Shown here in pieces: positions 49,090-58,110 of a stretch of 64,000 bases of DNA (positions are counted from its first letter, which is position 1; every line of letters starts with the position of its first letter). This stretch comes from Flavobacteriales bacterium UBA1494 (GTDB taxonomy: Bacteria; Bacteroidota; Bacteroidia; Flavobacteriales_E; Vicingaceae), in NCBI GenBank assembly GCA_905182175.1, contig CAJJAT010000013.1, positions 25,024 to 89,023 of the forward strand. The letters are read 5' to 3'. Position numbers and translations under genes: made by a program. Under the pieces are notes generated by a model. It was given only the letters and a program-made list of their open reading frames with translations. It was not told the DNA's origin and did no database searches.

Positions 49090-49468
49090 TTCTGTGGCCA
49101 AGATTCAACAGAACTATTTTCAAATCAGATAAAATTTAAACACAGCAAGTAAGCTAAAGTTAGAGATGAAACCTGCGATGATTCTGAACTTATTTCAGGT
49201 AACGGAATTAATAAGGAGTTGTAAAATGGAAAATCAAACTGGTCGCTAAAACTACTATTTAACGTAATGAGGGTAGTAAGGTAAACGTTTTTTATATCAA
49301 GCATTTGTTTTAGAAAACATTAGCTTTTTTATTTCACTTTTACACATTAATTTCTTTAAATTATATGTTTAAGGTATCTTTGAAAAATATAATTATCGCA
49401 GCCTAAAATACTTCTGAGGAATGATCGCATAGCTTAAGCGCAATCAAGTACAATTATTTAGTTATTCT
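49090..49468. other. Intergenic region upstream of a small secreted protein
   Basis: 379 bases. A TATCTTTG box (TAnnTTTG type) at 49375-49382 lies 86 bases before the ATG at 49469 and may be its -7 element. Decayed continuation of the peptidase fragment may occupy the first part, but it is not readable. Confidence 0.4.
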
Positions 49469-49963
49469 ATGAAATTTTTAATCCCCTTCATATTTCTGTT
49501 TCTAGTCTGTAGTATTTCAGGAGTTAGCCAAGACAATACTTTTACGTTCAAAGGCAAAGTTTATTTTAGTACTAAACCTTTAAAAGGAGCCACCATTGAA
49601 GTTTATGGAAGTGGGGATTTAATTTATGAAACAACTTCAAAAGGATCAGGAAAGTTCCAATTTGACCTCAAATCCGAAAAACAATATATGGTGGAGGTTT
49701 CGATGGAAAATATGCGTCTTAAAACAATTTGGATAAACACAAAAAGAACCAAAGATGCTGATGTTAAGATCCCCGTCTTTGCGTTTGATGTTTACCTCGA
49801 GGAAGAAGCAATTACTCCTTATGATGAATTGTCAGAACTTCCTGTAACTTTAGTAAAGTATCAGGTTAAGAAGAAAGTGTTTTACATGGATAAAGCATAC
49901 ACCCAAGTTATTAAAAGCAAGAAAAAGGAAATCAAACAAAATACATTTTTAATTCGGAGATAG
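49469..49963 (+). CDS. Small secreted protein, carboxypeptidase-regulatory-like
   Basis: 164 residues. The signal peptide (about 1-20, ending SGVSQ) is followed by a beta-sandwich of the CarboxypepD_reg type (FKGKVYFSTKPLKGATIEVY, GSGKFQFDLKSEKQYMVEVS). A basic C-terminal part contains LPVTLVKYQVKKKVFYMDKA. It shares this layout with the protein at 33916-34488. It stands alone, and its function is unknown. Confidence 0.72.
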   Translation: MKFLIPFIFLFLVCSISGVSQDNTFTFKGKVYFSTKPLKGATIEVYGSGDLIYETTSKGSGKFQFDLKSEKQYMVEVSMENMRLKTIWINTKRTKDADVKIPVFAFDVYLEEEAITPYDELSELPVTLVKYQVKKKVFYMDKAYTQVIKSKKKEIKQNTFLIRR

Positions 49964-50330
49964 CTTTTTGATCATAAGTTAATGTCTACGTTAGTGTTTT
50001 TAATACGCTTAAAACTAAATAATTATCCATCCCTATTGGTTTGTTTTAAACTCAACAAGCTTACCCAATACTCACTATACACCTTCTTTGGGCATAATTA
50101 ACGAAAAATGCTCCTTTTAAATTAACCTTCTTGTCAATTGAAAGTCCTTTTGCCCATCAGACTATTGTATTTATTCCTTTCTTTTTAGGTGTTGTAATCT
50201 GAGTTGGAAGAGCTATTGAACTTTACTTAGAAATTAATTAGAATACCATGAAGTTCTAGCAAACTTATCGTCAGAGAGGGGATTACATTTCATTTTGCGG
50301 TAACTTTACTTAAGCTATCACCGTATACCT
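49964..50330. other. Intergenic stretch, no gene seen
   Basis: 367 bases between a plus-strand gene and the terminator of the miaA operon. No coding remnant was recognised. Confidence 0.45.
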
Positions 50331-50370
50331 GTAAAAAGCCCGCTGCCACTCTGAGAGTAATGCAACGGGC
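50331..50370 (-). terminator. Rho-independent terminator of the miaA/TPR operon
   Basis: On the minus strand GCCCGTTGC pairs with GCAGCGGGC (9 bp, one G:U) and is followed by TTTTT. It lies 90 bases beyond the stop of the TPR gene. Confidence 0.8.
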
Positions 50371-50384
50371 TCCAACCAAACCAA

Positions 50385-50413
50385 GTCTTGATAATTTCTT
50401 ACATTATCAAGAC
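50385..50413 (-). repeat. Perfect 10-bp hairpin preceding the terminator
   Basis: GTCTTGATAA at 50385-50394 pairs with TTATCAAGAC at 50404-50413 around 9 bases. It forms a tandem structure with the terminator next to it and may protect the mRNA 3' end. Confidence 0.55.
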
Positions 50414-50459
50414 AATCATTAAATACTTTTGTTTTAAAAAAATTATTTTTTTTGAAAAT

Positions 50460-50777
50460 TTATTGCTCTTCGTCAATTAACCATAAGGCTTCTTCTAACT
50501 CTCCTTTGGTTTTATTATCATTTTTTTCGTTCGCTAACTTAATACCTACGTTGTATATACTGATAGCTTTGTCAAACTTTCCTTTGGTTTCGTAAAGCGC
50601 ACCGAGTTTATAATAGGCTCCTAAATAAGCAGGATCTACTTTTATTAATTCTTCGATAATTGAAATAGCTTCTCTTGTATTTCCGACTTTCTCATGCTCT
50701 AAAGCCAATGCGTAAGTTAAAAAGCTATCCTGCTTATCTGTCTTTAGCATTTTCTTTATTTCCTCTATTCGGTTCAT
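50460..50777 (-). CDS. TPR-repeat protein
   Basis: 105 residues with two to three tetratricopeptide repeats (SFLTYALALEHEKVGNTREA, and YLGAYYKLGALYETKGKFDK). It probably acts as a protein-interaction adaptor; no partner is known. Its ATG overlaps the miaA stop by 4 bases, so the two are cotranslated. Confidence 0.85.
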   Translation of the reverse strand: MNRIEEIKKMLKTDKQDSFLTYALALEHEKVGNTREAISIIEELIKVDPAYLGAYYKLGALYETKGKFDKAISIYNVGIKLANEKNDNKTKGELEEALWLIDEEQ

Positions 50778-51688
50778 TGTTGTTCTATTTTTGTGCGAAT
50801 ATACTTACTAATTTTGTTTATCTCTTTTGGAGAGAACCACACTAACTCTTGGTTTCTTTTAAACCATGTGAGTTGGCGCTTTGCATAACGCCTGCTGTTG
50901 GTTTTAATTTTTTCTGTACACTCTTCTAATGTATAGATTCCATCTAAGTAATCGAAGGTTTCTTTGTAACCTACCGTCTTTAAAGCATTGTTGTTTTTAT
51001 GTTCTTGTAGAGATTTAACCTCCTCAACTAAACCCTGTCCTAGCATCAAGTCTACTCTTTGGTTGATTTGTTCATAAAGGCAAGGTCTAGGTAGTTCCAA
51101 TCCAATTTCTATTGTGTTAAAAGGTCTTTGTTTTGCTTCACCTTTTTTAATTTCTGCATTTGACTTTCCCGTAATTTTACAGATTTCAATCGCTCGAATT
51201 AGTCGTTTACTATTATGAATATCAATAGATCCAAAATGTATAGGGTCTATTTTTTCAAGAATATTTTGCAAATAGGTTAGACCAAATTCTTGGTATTTAC
51301 TGTTCAACTCTGTTCTTAGTTTTTCATTTGCGGTTGGAATTTCGCTGTCGAAACCTTTTAATACTGCGTTCACATACATTCCCGACCCACCGCACATTAT
51401 AGCGACATCATTCGTTTTAAAGTATGAATTTAAGAATTCAATAACTTGATCTTCAAAAAAACTCGCGTTGTAACTTTCAGAAATGGAAAGATTGTTGATA
51501 AAGTGATGCGGTATTTTTGCCAATTCATCTGCTGTCGGCTTGGCCGTTCCAATGCTTATTTCTTTGTAAAATTGCCGAGAATCAGACGAGATTATTTCAG
51601 CTTCGAATTGTTTTGCTAATTCAATAGCTGTTGCTGTTTTACCTACTGCTGTCGGTCCAACTATCGATATTAATATCTTTTTTTTCAA
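50774..51688 (-). CDS. miaA: tRNA dimethylallyltransferase
   Basis: 304 residues. The P-loop is GPTAVGKT at 11-18, with SSDSRQFYKEISIGTAKPTA and GGSGMYVNAVLKGFD typical for MiaA. A C-terminal basic segment is RYAKRQLTWFKRN. It adds a dimethylallyl group to A37 of tRNAs reading UNN codons. The start is TTG at 51688; no ATG exists before the P-loop. It is 3 bases downstream of the pRiA4b-like gene and overlaps the TPR gene by 4 bases. Confidence 0.95.
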   Translation of the reverse strand: MKKKILISIVGPTAVGKTATAIELAKQFEAEIISSDSRQFYKEISIGTAKPTADELAKIPHHFINNLSISESYNASFFEDQVIEFLNSYFKTNDVAIMCGGSGMYVNAVLKGFDSEIPTANEKLRTELNSKYQEFGLTYLQNILEKIDPIHFGSIDIHNSKRLIRAIEICKITGKSNAEIKKGEAKQRPFNTIEIGLELPRPCLYEQINQRVDLMLGQGLVEEVKSLQEHKNNNALKTVGYKETFDYLDGIYTLEECTEKIKTNSRRYAKRQLTWFKRNQELVWFSPKEINKISKYIRTKIEQQ

Positions 51689-51691
51689 GAA

Positions 51692-52240
51692 TTAAAGGTA
51701 TTCCTCATAATCATCCAATGATTCCATGTTATCTGATTCAAAGGGGTCTTTGAATAAATCATCGTCCTCTTCAGCAAACTCATCTCCCATCATGGCTTTT
51801 AATAAAATACTTTGGGCATCATCTCCTGTTACGTTTCGATCATCTTCTTTTGGTGATTCTCCGAATCTCTTCAAAATTTTTGGTGCTTTTAATTGGAGTT
51901 TACCAGTTTCAATTTCAATTACTTCTAAGTGAAATTTCCACTCGTTTAAATAGTCATAAGTGTAGGTTAACTGATCTCCTTCCTCTTTTAGCAATGTACC
52001 CAACTCAATTTCTTCCATAATAGGGTTGCCGCTTTCCATTACATCTGACAAAGGGTATTCAATGTCGTTGTCCCAACCTTCCTCTTCTTTGATGAAAGAG
52101 GCGAGTTCTTCGCTTTTAAAGTCATAAGACCTTTTAATAATTTGATGTAGCTGCAGCAAATTATGGGTGCTATTCACCAATATATCTCTATATACTATTT
52201 TGTGTGTTTCCAGTAATACCTTAATTAGCAACTCTTTCAT
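51692..52240 (-). CDS. Plasmid pRiA4b ORF-3-like protein
   Basis: 182 residues. The N-terminal region (IVYRDILVNSTHNLLQLHQI, and YDYLNEWKFHLEVI) matches the pRiA4b ORF-3-like family, also labelled IS1096 passenger TnpR-like. The C-terminal 40 residues are strongly acidic (EFAEEDDDLFKDPFESDNME). The biochemical role is unknown. It sits between the CCA-adding enzyme and MiaA genes (12 and 3 bases), a link with tRNA processing genes that may only reflect operon layout. Confidence 0.82.
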   Translation of the reverse strand: MKELLIKVLLETHKIVYRDILVNSTHNLLQLHQIIKRSYDFKSEELASFIKEEEGWDNDIEYPLSDVMESGNPIMEEIELGTLLKEEGDQLTYTYDYLNEWKFHLEVIEIETGKLQLKAPKILKRFGESPKEDDRNVTGDDAQSILLKAMMGDEFAEEDDDLFKDPFESDNMESLDDYEEYL

Positions 52241-52252
52241 GTTGATCTATTG

Positions 52253-53656
52253 TTAATTTATTGTTAATCCCAGTTTTTCTCCTAATTCTAACATAAAGTC
52301 GCGGGCTTCTGTTCCTTGATTCGATATTTCCCCTTCTAAAATTGCTTCTTTAATTGCATTCTTTAATTGTCCCACTTCTTTTGATGGACCAATTCCAAAG
52401 GTTTTCATTATATCCTCACCAGAAATAGGGGGTTGCCAGTTTCTTAAATGATCTTTTTCTTCAACTTCTTTAATTTTTTCTTCTACCAAAATGAAGTTCT
52501 TCTTGTAGCGTTTCAGCTTTTTATCATTTTTGGTTGTTATGTCCGCAGAGCATAATGTCATCAAATCGTCAACATCTTCGCCCGATTCAAATAATAATCT
52601 CCTAACAGCCGAGTCGGTTACGGTTTCTTTGACCAACGCTATTGGTCGTAAATGCAGTCGCACTAACTTTTGCACATACTTCATTTTAGAATCTAACGGT
52701 AATCTTAGTTTCTTAAAAATTTCCGGTACCATTCTAGCGCCTCTATCTTCATGCCCGTGAAAAGTCCATCCATGTTTTGGGTCGAATCGTTTTGTAGGAG
52801 GTTTTGCAATATCATGCAAAATTGCTGCCCAACGCAACCAAAGATTATTGGTATTCGGGCAAATATTATCCAATACTTGCAGGGTGTGATAAAAGTTATC
52901 CTTGTGTCCTAATCCGTTTCTAATGTCTACTCCATATAACTTTACCATTTCAGGGAAAAAATAGTTCAGTAAACCGGTATCAAATAAATGTTTAAAACCT
53001 ATTGAAGGTGTAGGGGATAGAATAATTTTGTTCAGTTCGTCTGTTATTCGTTCTTGCGAAATAATGGTTATTCTCTCTTTTTCAGAAGATAAAGCATTGT
53101 AGGTATCTTCTTCAATGTGAAAGTTTAATTGTGTCGCAAAACGAATTGCTCGCATCATTCGAAGTGGGTCGTCCGAGAACGTAATTTTTGAATCCAAAGG
53201 TGTTCGAAGAATTTTATTTTCACAATCTTGTAGTCCATCAAAAGGATCAACTAATACTCCGAATCGATTGTTATTCAAGCAAATTGCCATAGCGTTTATG
53301 CTAAAGTCTCTTCGGTTTTGGTCATCTTCTAACGTGCCATTTTCGACTAGGGGTTTACGGCTGCCTCTATCGTATGATTCTTTCCTAGCGCCCACAAATT
53401 CAACTTCCCAACCCTGGTAACTAATCATGGCTGTGCCGAAGTTCTTAAAAACTGAGACTTGCTTTATTTGTAGCTTTTTTGCAACTGCTTTTGCTAACTC
53501 AATTCCGCTGCCAACACAAACAATATCAATATCTTTACTTGGCCTGTCTAGTATTATGTCACGCACAAAACCTCCAATAACATAGGTTTCCAATTTCAGC
53601 TCATCTGCTACATGGCTTAACGTTTTAAAAATGGGGTGTTGAATGTGTTCTTGCAA
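52253..53656 (-). CDS. CCA-adding tRNA nucleotidyltransferase with HD domain
   Basis: 467 residues. The nucleotidyltransferase head has GGFVRDIILDRPSKDIDIV (about 28-46) with the catalytic carboxylates, RRDFSINAMA, DPLRMMRAIRFATQL and the ERITDEL motif. A C-terminal HD domain shows ILHDIAKPPTKRF and HGHEDRG. It builds or repairs the CCA end of tRNAs, needed here because tRNA-His does not encode CCA. The start is TTG at 53656; no ATG is in range. A TACTTTTG box lies 14 bases upstream. Confidence 0.93.
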   Translation of the reverse strand: MQEHIQHPIFKTLSHVADELKLETYVIGGFVRDIILDRPSKDIDIVCVGSGIELAKAVAKKLQIKQVSVFKNFGTAMISYQGWEVEFVGARKESYDRGSRKPLVENGTLEDDQNRRDFSINAMAICLNNNRFGVLVDPFDGLQDCENKILRTPLDSKITFSDDPLRMMRAIRFATQLNFHIEEDTYNALSSEKERITIISQERITDELNKIILSPTPSIGFKHLFDTGLLNYFFPEMVKLYGVDIRNGLGHKDNFYHTLQVLDNICPNTNNLWLRWAAILHDIAKPPTKRFDPKHGWTFHGHEDRGARMVPEIFKKLRLPLDSKMKYVQKLVRLHLRPIALVKETVTDSAVRRLLFESGEDVDDLMTLCSADITTKNDKKLKRYKKNFILVEEKIKEVEEKDHLRNWQPPISGEDIMKTFGIGPSKEVGQLKNAIKEAILEGEISNQGTEARDFMLELGEKLGLTIN

Positions 53657-53670
53657 AGGGTGATTTCTTA

Positions 53671-53678
53671 CAAAAGTA
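53671..53678 (-). promoter_or_regulatory. -7 box TACTTTTG for the CCA enzyme gene
   Basis: Within TTCGTACTTTTGTAA on the minus strand; a TTTC sits 17 bases upstream where TTTG is expected. Nearly the same sequence is found before the exonuclease gene (62258-62265). Confidence 0.5.
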
Positions 53679-53688
53679 CGAATTGCAC

Positions 53689-54204
53689 TCAGCTTGAAAT
53701 AATTTCTACTTCACCGTTTATGCGAATTTTTATAATTTTTTCTGTCCAGTTCTGTTCTGTGTTTTTTATCTGGTAAAAATGAGGGAAAGTAGCAGTGTTC
53801 TTAAATTTTATGCAAGCTATAGGTCTATTAAATTTTGATAGCAAATCAAATAAAAGGCCTTCTGTTGATTTTTGAATTGAAATGCAGTTCTCTTTTGTTA
53901 TCAATTTCTTTGAAGCGAATTGCCCGCTATCAAGTTCAATTGTGAGTGGAGTAGTGGCATAGTCCAACATATCCCAGGCTACTTCAGGCATGTCTTTTAC
54001 ACATTGGTTCACCATTCTGTCTGAATTCAGTAGTATTTTAGGATTGCCGATTGATTTGATTGATAATAAACCTAAAAGGTTTGTTACCGCTTCTTCGTTT
54101 CTTGAATCGCACAGGATTTGTTTTAGATTTTTATAATTAACCGCAATTAGTTGTCCTTCTTTTAACTTGTTGCTTGCATTTAAAATGGCACTAGAATCAA
54201 TCAT
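53689..54204 (-). CDS. YrdC/Sua5-like protein lacking the usual active-site motif
   Basis: 171 residues from the ATG at 54204; a GTG at 54207 would add one residue. The layout follows L-threonylcarbamoyl-AMP synthase: NEEAVTNLLGL, ILLNSDRMVNQCVKDMPEVA and WDMLDYATTPLTIEL align with family positions. The signature PTDTVYG is replaced by NYKNLKQ, the Lys/Arg segment (KRP..KP) by SIKSIGNPK, and the late SAN motif by KNT. The enzyme is therefore probably inactive or repurposed. It is upstream of the CCA gene on the same strand, with 32 bases between, and divergent from the DUF4294 gene. Confidence 0.72.
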   Translation of the reverse strand: MIDSSAILNASNKLKEGQLIAVNYKNLKQILCDSRNEEAVTNLLGLLSIKSIGNPKILLNSDRMVNQCVKDMPEVAWDMLDYATTPLTIELDSGQFASKKLITKENCISIQKSTEGLLFDLLSKFNRPIACIKFKNTATFPHFYQIKNTEQNWTEKIIKIRINGEVEIISS

Positions 54205-54208
54205 CACT

Positions 54209-54216
54209 CAAAGTTA
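54209..54216 (-). promoter_or_regulatory. TAACTTTG box next to the YrdC-like start
   Basis: Matches TAnnTTTG on the minus strand, 4 bases before the ATG at 54204. If used, the mRNA would be leaderless. A TTG occurs 13 bases upstream, closer than usual for a -33 element. Confidence 0.3.
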
Positions 54217-54272
54217 AGAACCTTTAAAACAAGGCACGGTTTTGGTTAATTTTATTTTTAAATAAAAGATAC

Positions 54273-54899
54273 ATGAAGTTCTTTCTTCTCCCTATACTCT
54301 TTAGCCTGACACTACTGTTTTCCAACAATATAGTCAGCCAACCAACTATAGACCAAGGAACAGTGTTGCAAAAAGTGGTAATAGATGGGGATACTTTTCC
54401 GATGTACACTTTTGAAGCCATTACCATTAACGGCAGTAAAAGGTTTTCACGAGGAGATAAACGAAGGTATGGTAGATTGAAACGGTATGTTATTAAGGTT
54501 TTTCCTTATGCGGAGTTAGCAGGGGAGATGATGAATGAGTTTGACGATACTTTAAAGACCATTAAAAATGAAAAAAACCAAAAGAAATATTTATCAACAG
54601 TAGAAGAAGAGTTGAAACAAGAGTTTGAAGGCGAATTAAAGAGCTTAACTATTAAGCAAGGAGTTCTGTTGGTTAAGCTAATTGATAGACAGACAGGAAA
54701 TTCTTCATTTGAGCTAATAAAGACGTTAAGAGGATCTTTTTCGGCTTTTATATGGCAGTCTCTAGCCCGTTTGTTTGGCTCAAATTTAAAATTAAAGTAT
54801 GACCCTAACGGAGACGATTTAATGGTAGAAGAAATTGTTCAACAAATGGAAAGTGGAGATATTCCGTACACCAAAAAAATAAGAAAGAAAAAGCGTTAA
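54273..54899 (+). CDS. DUF4294-family secreted protein
   Basis: 208 residues. The signal peptide (about 1-22, ending NIVSQ) is followed by the family start VVIDGDTFPMYTFEAITING and a long basic helical region (RLKRYVIKVFPYAELAGEMM). It is a Bacteroidota-specific family of unknown function in the envelope. Convergent with the methyltransferase-like gene, sharing 4 bases at the ends. Confidence 0.82.
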   Translation: MKFFLLPILFSLTLLFSNNIVSQPTIDQGTVLQKVVIDGDTFPMYTFEAITINGSKRFSRGDKRRYGRLKRYVIKVFPYAELAGEMMNEFDDTLKTIKNEKNQKKYLSTVEEELKQEFEGELKSLTIKQGVLLVKLIDRQTGNSSFELIKTLRGSFSAFIWQSLARLFGSNLKLKYDPNGDDLMVEEIVQQMESGDIPYTKKIRKKKR

Positions 54900-55663
54900 C
54901 GAGTTTTCTCAATATTTAGCCAATCCGTTGTCTTCTGGATTAGCTTTACCGAAATAATGTAGAGAGTAAAAATTATAAATAGGACATTCCATAGACTGAA
55001 TGTTAGATCAATTGACTTTTCTGTAAAGAAAAACTCTATTTGGTGAAATAGCATAAAAACAATAAAAAGCGCTGCTATTCCACTCTTTTCTTGTCTTATA
55101 ATTTTTCTCCAAGCAAAGTGTAAACTTGGTTTTACATAATGTGAAAGTTTTGGGACAAAAGGCGGCACATCTTTAGACCACTCTGTGTACTCATCACCAA
55201 ATTTCTTGATTAAGAACGTTTCCTCAGCATACATAATACGTTCGTAGTACAACCAGAAACTTAGAATAAAGATAATGTTGAACCAGATATTTTCAGTTAA
55301 CAAACCTATACCTAACCACATTAAAAAGTTTCCCAGGTAAAGTGGGTGTCTCAATAGAGAATACATTCCGGTTTTGTTAATGCCATCCGCAATTTGTTTG
55401 TGTGTATTTCTACCGGAAGTATTTGGGATAACGAACCCCAAAGTATGGACCCTCACAAATAAGCCAAGTAAAGATACAAGCAAGCAAATTAACGGATATA
55501 AATTTCCTTCAAGAATAGAGTGTTGTGTTAGTGCATTTTTAGCATAAGTGTATTGTTCAAAGGCATATAGAGCAAGTGCAGTAACTAAAATAAAAATAGG
55601 GAGTGTCCCTCTGTATTTAAATAATTTAACTCCTCTTTTTTCGAATTCTTGGTATAATGCCAT
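54896..55663 (-). CDS. Isoprenylcysteine methyltransferase-like membrane protein
   Basis: 255 residues from the ATG at 55663 (a TTG at 55684 would add seven). Several membrane helices surround the ICMT/phospholipid methyltransferase motif (YSLLRHPLYLGNFLMWLGIG, then YYERIMYAEETFLIKKFGDE and YTEWSKDVPPFVPKL). Such proteins use S-adenosylmethionine to methylate a lipid or small molecule at the membrane; the substrate here is unknown. It ends overlapping the DUF4294 gene. Confidence 0.82.
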   Translation of the reverse strand: MALYQEFEKRGVKLFKYRGTLPIFILVTALALYAFEQYTYAKNALTQHSILEGNLYPLICLLVSLLGLFVRVHTLGFVIPNTSGRNTHKQIADGINKTGMYSLLRHPLYLGNFLMWLGIGLLTENIWFNIIFILSFWLYYERIMYAEETFLIKKFGDEYTEWSKDVPPFVPKLSHYVKPSLHFAWRKIIRQEKSGIAALFIVFMLFHQIEFFFTEKSIDLTFSLWNVLFIIFTLYIISVKLIQKTTDWLNIEKTR

Positions 55664-55705
55664 GTGTTTTTTATCAGATGCCAAAAGTGCATAAAAAAAT
55701 GAAAT

Positions 55706-55737
55706 AAAAAAAGCGAACTATTTAGTTCGCTTTTTTA
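55706..55737. terminator. Bidirectional terminator
   Basis: GCGAACTA/TAGTTCGC (55713-55730) forms an 8-bp stem with a 2-base gap, flanked by A and T runs that lengthen it to about 14 bp. It terminates the hydroxyacyl-CoA dehydrogenase gene, whose stop lies 16 bases away on the minus strand. Confidence 0.88.
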
Positions 55738-55752
55738 TAAAACTATCCTGAT

Positions 55753-56640
55753 TTACTTGAATTTATCAGCTACAATTAATTCTTTTGTTCCGTGAGTATG
55801 TCTGTAAAACCCTTCGCCAGATTTAACTCCCATTTTACCGGCAGTTACCATGTTTACCAATAGAGGACATGGTGCATACTTTGGATTGCCAAACCCCTCG
55901 TGTAATACATTCAATATGGATAGACAAATATCTAGTCCAATAAAATCCGCCAACTGCAATGGACCCATTGGGTGAGCCATTCCTAGTTTCATTACAGTAT
56001 CAATTTCTTCAACTCCTGCGACTCCTTCGTATAAAGAATAAATTGCTTCGTTAATCATTGGCATTAGAATACGGTTGGCAATAAAACCCGGGTAATCATT
56101 AACTTCTGTGGGAGTTTTACCTAATTTCTTAGAAGTCTCCATAATTAACTTCGTCACCTCGTCAGAAGTTGCATAACCTCTTATAATTTCTACCAACTTC
56201 ATAATTGGCACAGGGTTCATAAAGTGCATTCCAATCACTTTGTCCGGTCTGCTTGTAGCGGCTCCAATCTTTGTAATTGAAATGGACGAAGTGTTACTTG
56301 CTAAAATGGTCTCAGGTGCACAAATTGCATCCAATTGCTTAAAAATACTCAGCTTAACGTCTGCATTTTCTGTAGCAGCTTCCACCACTAAATCAGCAGA
56401 CTTTACTCCTTCTTTTAGCGATGTGAAAGTACTAATGTTAGAAAGTGTTACCTCTTTTTGAGCTTCCGTTAAACGCTCTTTAGCAACTAAGCGGTCTAAA
56501 TTTTTGGTAATGGTTTTAACTGATCTGTCTAAAGATTCCTGCGAAATGTCAATTAGTGCAACTTGGAATCCGAACTGAGCAAAAGTGTGAGCTATTCCAT
56601 TTCCCATGGTTCCGGCTCCAATAACAGCAACATTCTTCAT
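55753..56640 (-). CDS. 3-hydroxyacyl-CoA (3-hydroxybutyryl-CoA) dehydrogenase
   Basis: 295 residues, the size of single-domain-type enzymes. The NAD site is VIGAGTMGNGIAHTFAQFGF at the start. The catalytic region is IGMHFMNPVPIMKLVEII (His) with TSSISIT before it and DYPGFIANRILMPMINEAIY after it. It oxidises L-3-hydroxyacyl-CoA to 3-ketoacyl-CoA in fatty-acid or butyrate metabolism. Monocistronic, with its own terminator. Confidence 0.93.
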   Translation of the reverse strand: MKNVAVIGAGTMGNGIAHTFAQFGFQVALIDISQESLDRSVKTITKNLDRLVAKERLTEAQKEVTLSNISTFTSLKEGVKSADLVVEAATENADVKLSIFKQLDAICAPETILASNTSSISITKIGAATSRPDKVIGMHFMNPVPIMKLVEIIRGYATSDEVTKLIMETSKKLGKTPTEVNDYPGFIANRILMPMINEAIYSLYEGVAGVEEIDTVMKLGMAHPMGPLQLADFIGLDICLSILNVLHEGFGNPKYAPCPLLVNMVTAGKMGVKSGEGFYRHTHGTKELIVADKFK

Positions 56641-56694
56641 AATAATTAAATTTTTGAAGTGCTAAATTACCCATTGAACTAGGGGAAACAAAAC

Positions 56695-58110
56695 TTATTT
56701 TCCTGAGCCTTTTATTACGATCATTACCGTGTAGATCAGTATTTTAATATCTACCATTAACGACATGTTTTCAATGTAAATAATGTCGTATTTCAATCGC
56801 TCTACCATTTGGTCTACGTTTTCAGCATAGCCGTATTTAACTTGGCCCCAAGAAGTAATGCCTGGTCTAACTTTTAGCAAATGATTATAGTGGGTGGCTT
56901 TTTCAACAATCTTATCAATAAAAAATTGTCTTTCAGGTCTCGGACCAACTAGAGCCATTTCTCCAACAAGTACATTATAAAACTGAGGAATTTCATCTAA
57001 TCGGGTTTTTCGCATAAACCTGCCAATCGGAGTAATTCTTGGGTCATTTTCACTTGAAAGTGCCGGTCCAAGCTTCTCTGCATCTGTGTACATAGAGCGG
57101 AATTTGTGAATCATAAACGGTTTTCCATGAATTCCTATTCTTTCTTGAGAAAAGATAATAGGACCTTTAGAACTGGTCCTAACAAGTATGGAGACAATCA
57201 AATATAAAGGACTAAAAATAGTCAATACAAAAATTGAAATAGCAATGTCCATGGCCCTTTTTATGGTTTGTTGCCAAGGAGGCATGATCTCTCGATTGAT
57301 AATTATTAGCGGTGCACCAAAAATAGAGCTCATTTTAACAGATCCACTTAAGATGTCATACATGTCTGGTATCACCTTTACAATAATATTTAAACCTTCT
57401 AGCTCGCTTATGATATTTTCTAAACTTTTGTGCTCAGAAGATTCAATTGCGATTATGGCTTCTTCGATTTCATGCTCTTGAACAATCTGTTTCATTTCCG
57501 AGCAGTTCCCTAAAAATGGAAGATGATCTTCTAAAAGGTATTCATTCTTTTTATTTACTCGAACAAATCCCACAAATCGATTGCCAAATGACTTTTTTTC
57601 ATCATTCATTTCTTTGAAGAGTTCCACTGCTTTCTCGTTGGAGCCGACTAGAATCGTGTTGAATCCGATTTCCCTATTCTGAATTCGATAAACCGTTCTA
57701 CTGGTTATTAAAAACCGAAATAAATAAGTAATAACAAAATGGAAAAATATGATGTATAAATAGGATAAGTAGTAATCTTTATAGGTGTTGATTTCATCAT
57801 CGAGAATGAAAATGAAAAACAAAAGAGTACAACCTATAATGCTCGCTGTTAGAGTCTGCCCTAATTCTTTTAATCTTGATTTTCTATAAGAGTTTGTATA
57901 GAAACCTGTTGCGGTATACACTAGAATCCATGCAGTTGGGATTAGTAATAATCCGTAAAAAAAGGAATCGTCTAAGTTTAATGGAATGTCGTAACCAAAT
58001 TTTGAAGGCTCTAGGTACATCTTGCGAAACCTGAAAAATAACGCCCAAGCAACCGCCGCGGCTAAAAAGTCGAAGATAACGTACTTTAATCCTTGTAATC
58101 GTTTATTCAA
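56695..58110 (-). CDS. Undecaprenyl-phosphate sugar transferase (polyprenyl glycosylphosphotransferase)
   Basis: 471 residues. Four N-terminal membrane helices (within residues 1-135) are followed by a nucleotide-binding-like domain (NTILVGSNEKAVELFKEMND). A further helix leads to the catalytic domain (QTIKRAMDIAISIFVLTIFS, then IIFSQERIGIHGKPF and RLDEIPQFYNVLVGEMALVG with PRPE). It starts a polysaccharide repeat by loading a sugar-1-phosphate on the lipid carrier. The start is TTG at 58110, overlapping the lipoprotein gene by 8 bases. No other glycan genes are adjacent. Confidence 0.93.
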   Translation of the reverse strand: MNKRLQGLKYVIFDFLAAAVAWALFFRFRKMYLEPSKFGYDIPLNLDDSFFYGLLLIPTAWILVYTATGFYTNSYRKSRLKELGQTLTASIIGCTLLFFIFILDDEINTYKDYYLSYLYIIFFHFVITYLFRFLITSRTVYRIQNREIGFNTILVGSNEKAVELFKEMNDEKKSFGNRFVGFVRVNKKNEYLLEDHLPFLGNCSEMKQIVQEHEIEEAIIAIESSEHKSLENIISELEGLNIIVKVIPDMYDILSGSVKMSSIFGAPLIIINREIMPPWQQTIKRAMDIAISIFVLTIFSPLYLIVSILVRTSSKGPIIFSQERIGIHGKPFMIHKFRSMYTDAEKLGPALSSENDPRITPIGRFMRKTRLDEIPQFYNVLVGEMALVGPRPERQFFIDKIVEKATHYNHLLKVRPGITSWGQVKYGYAENVDQMVERLKYDIIYIENMSLMVDIKILIYTVMIVIKGSGK

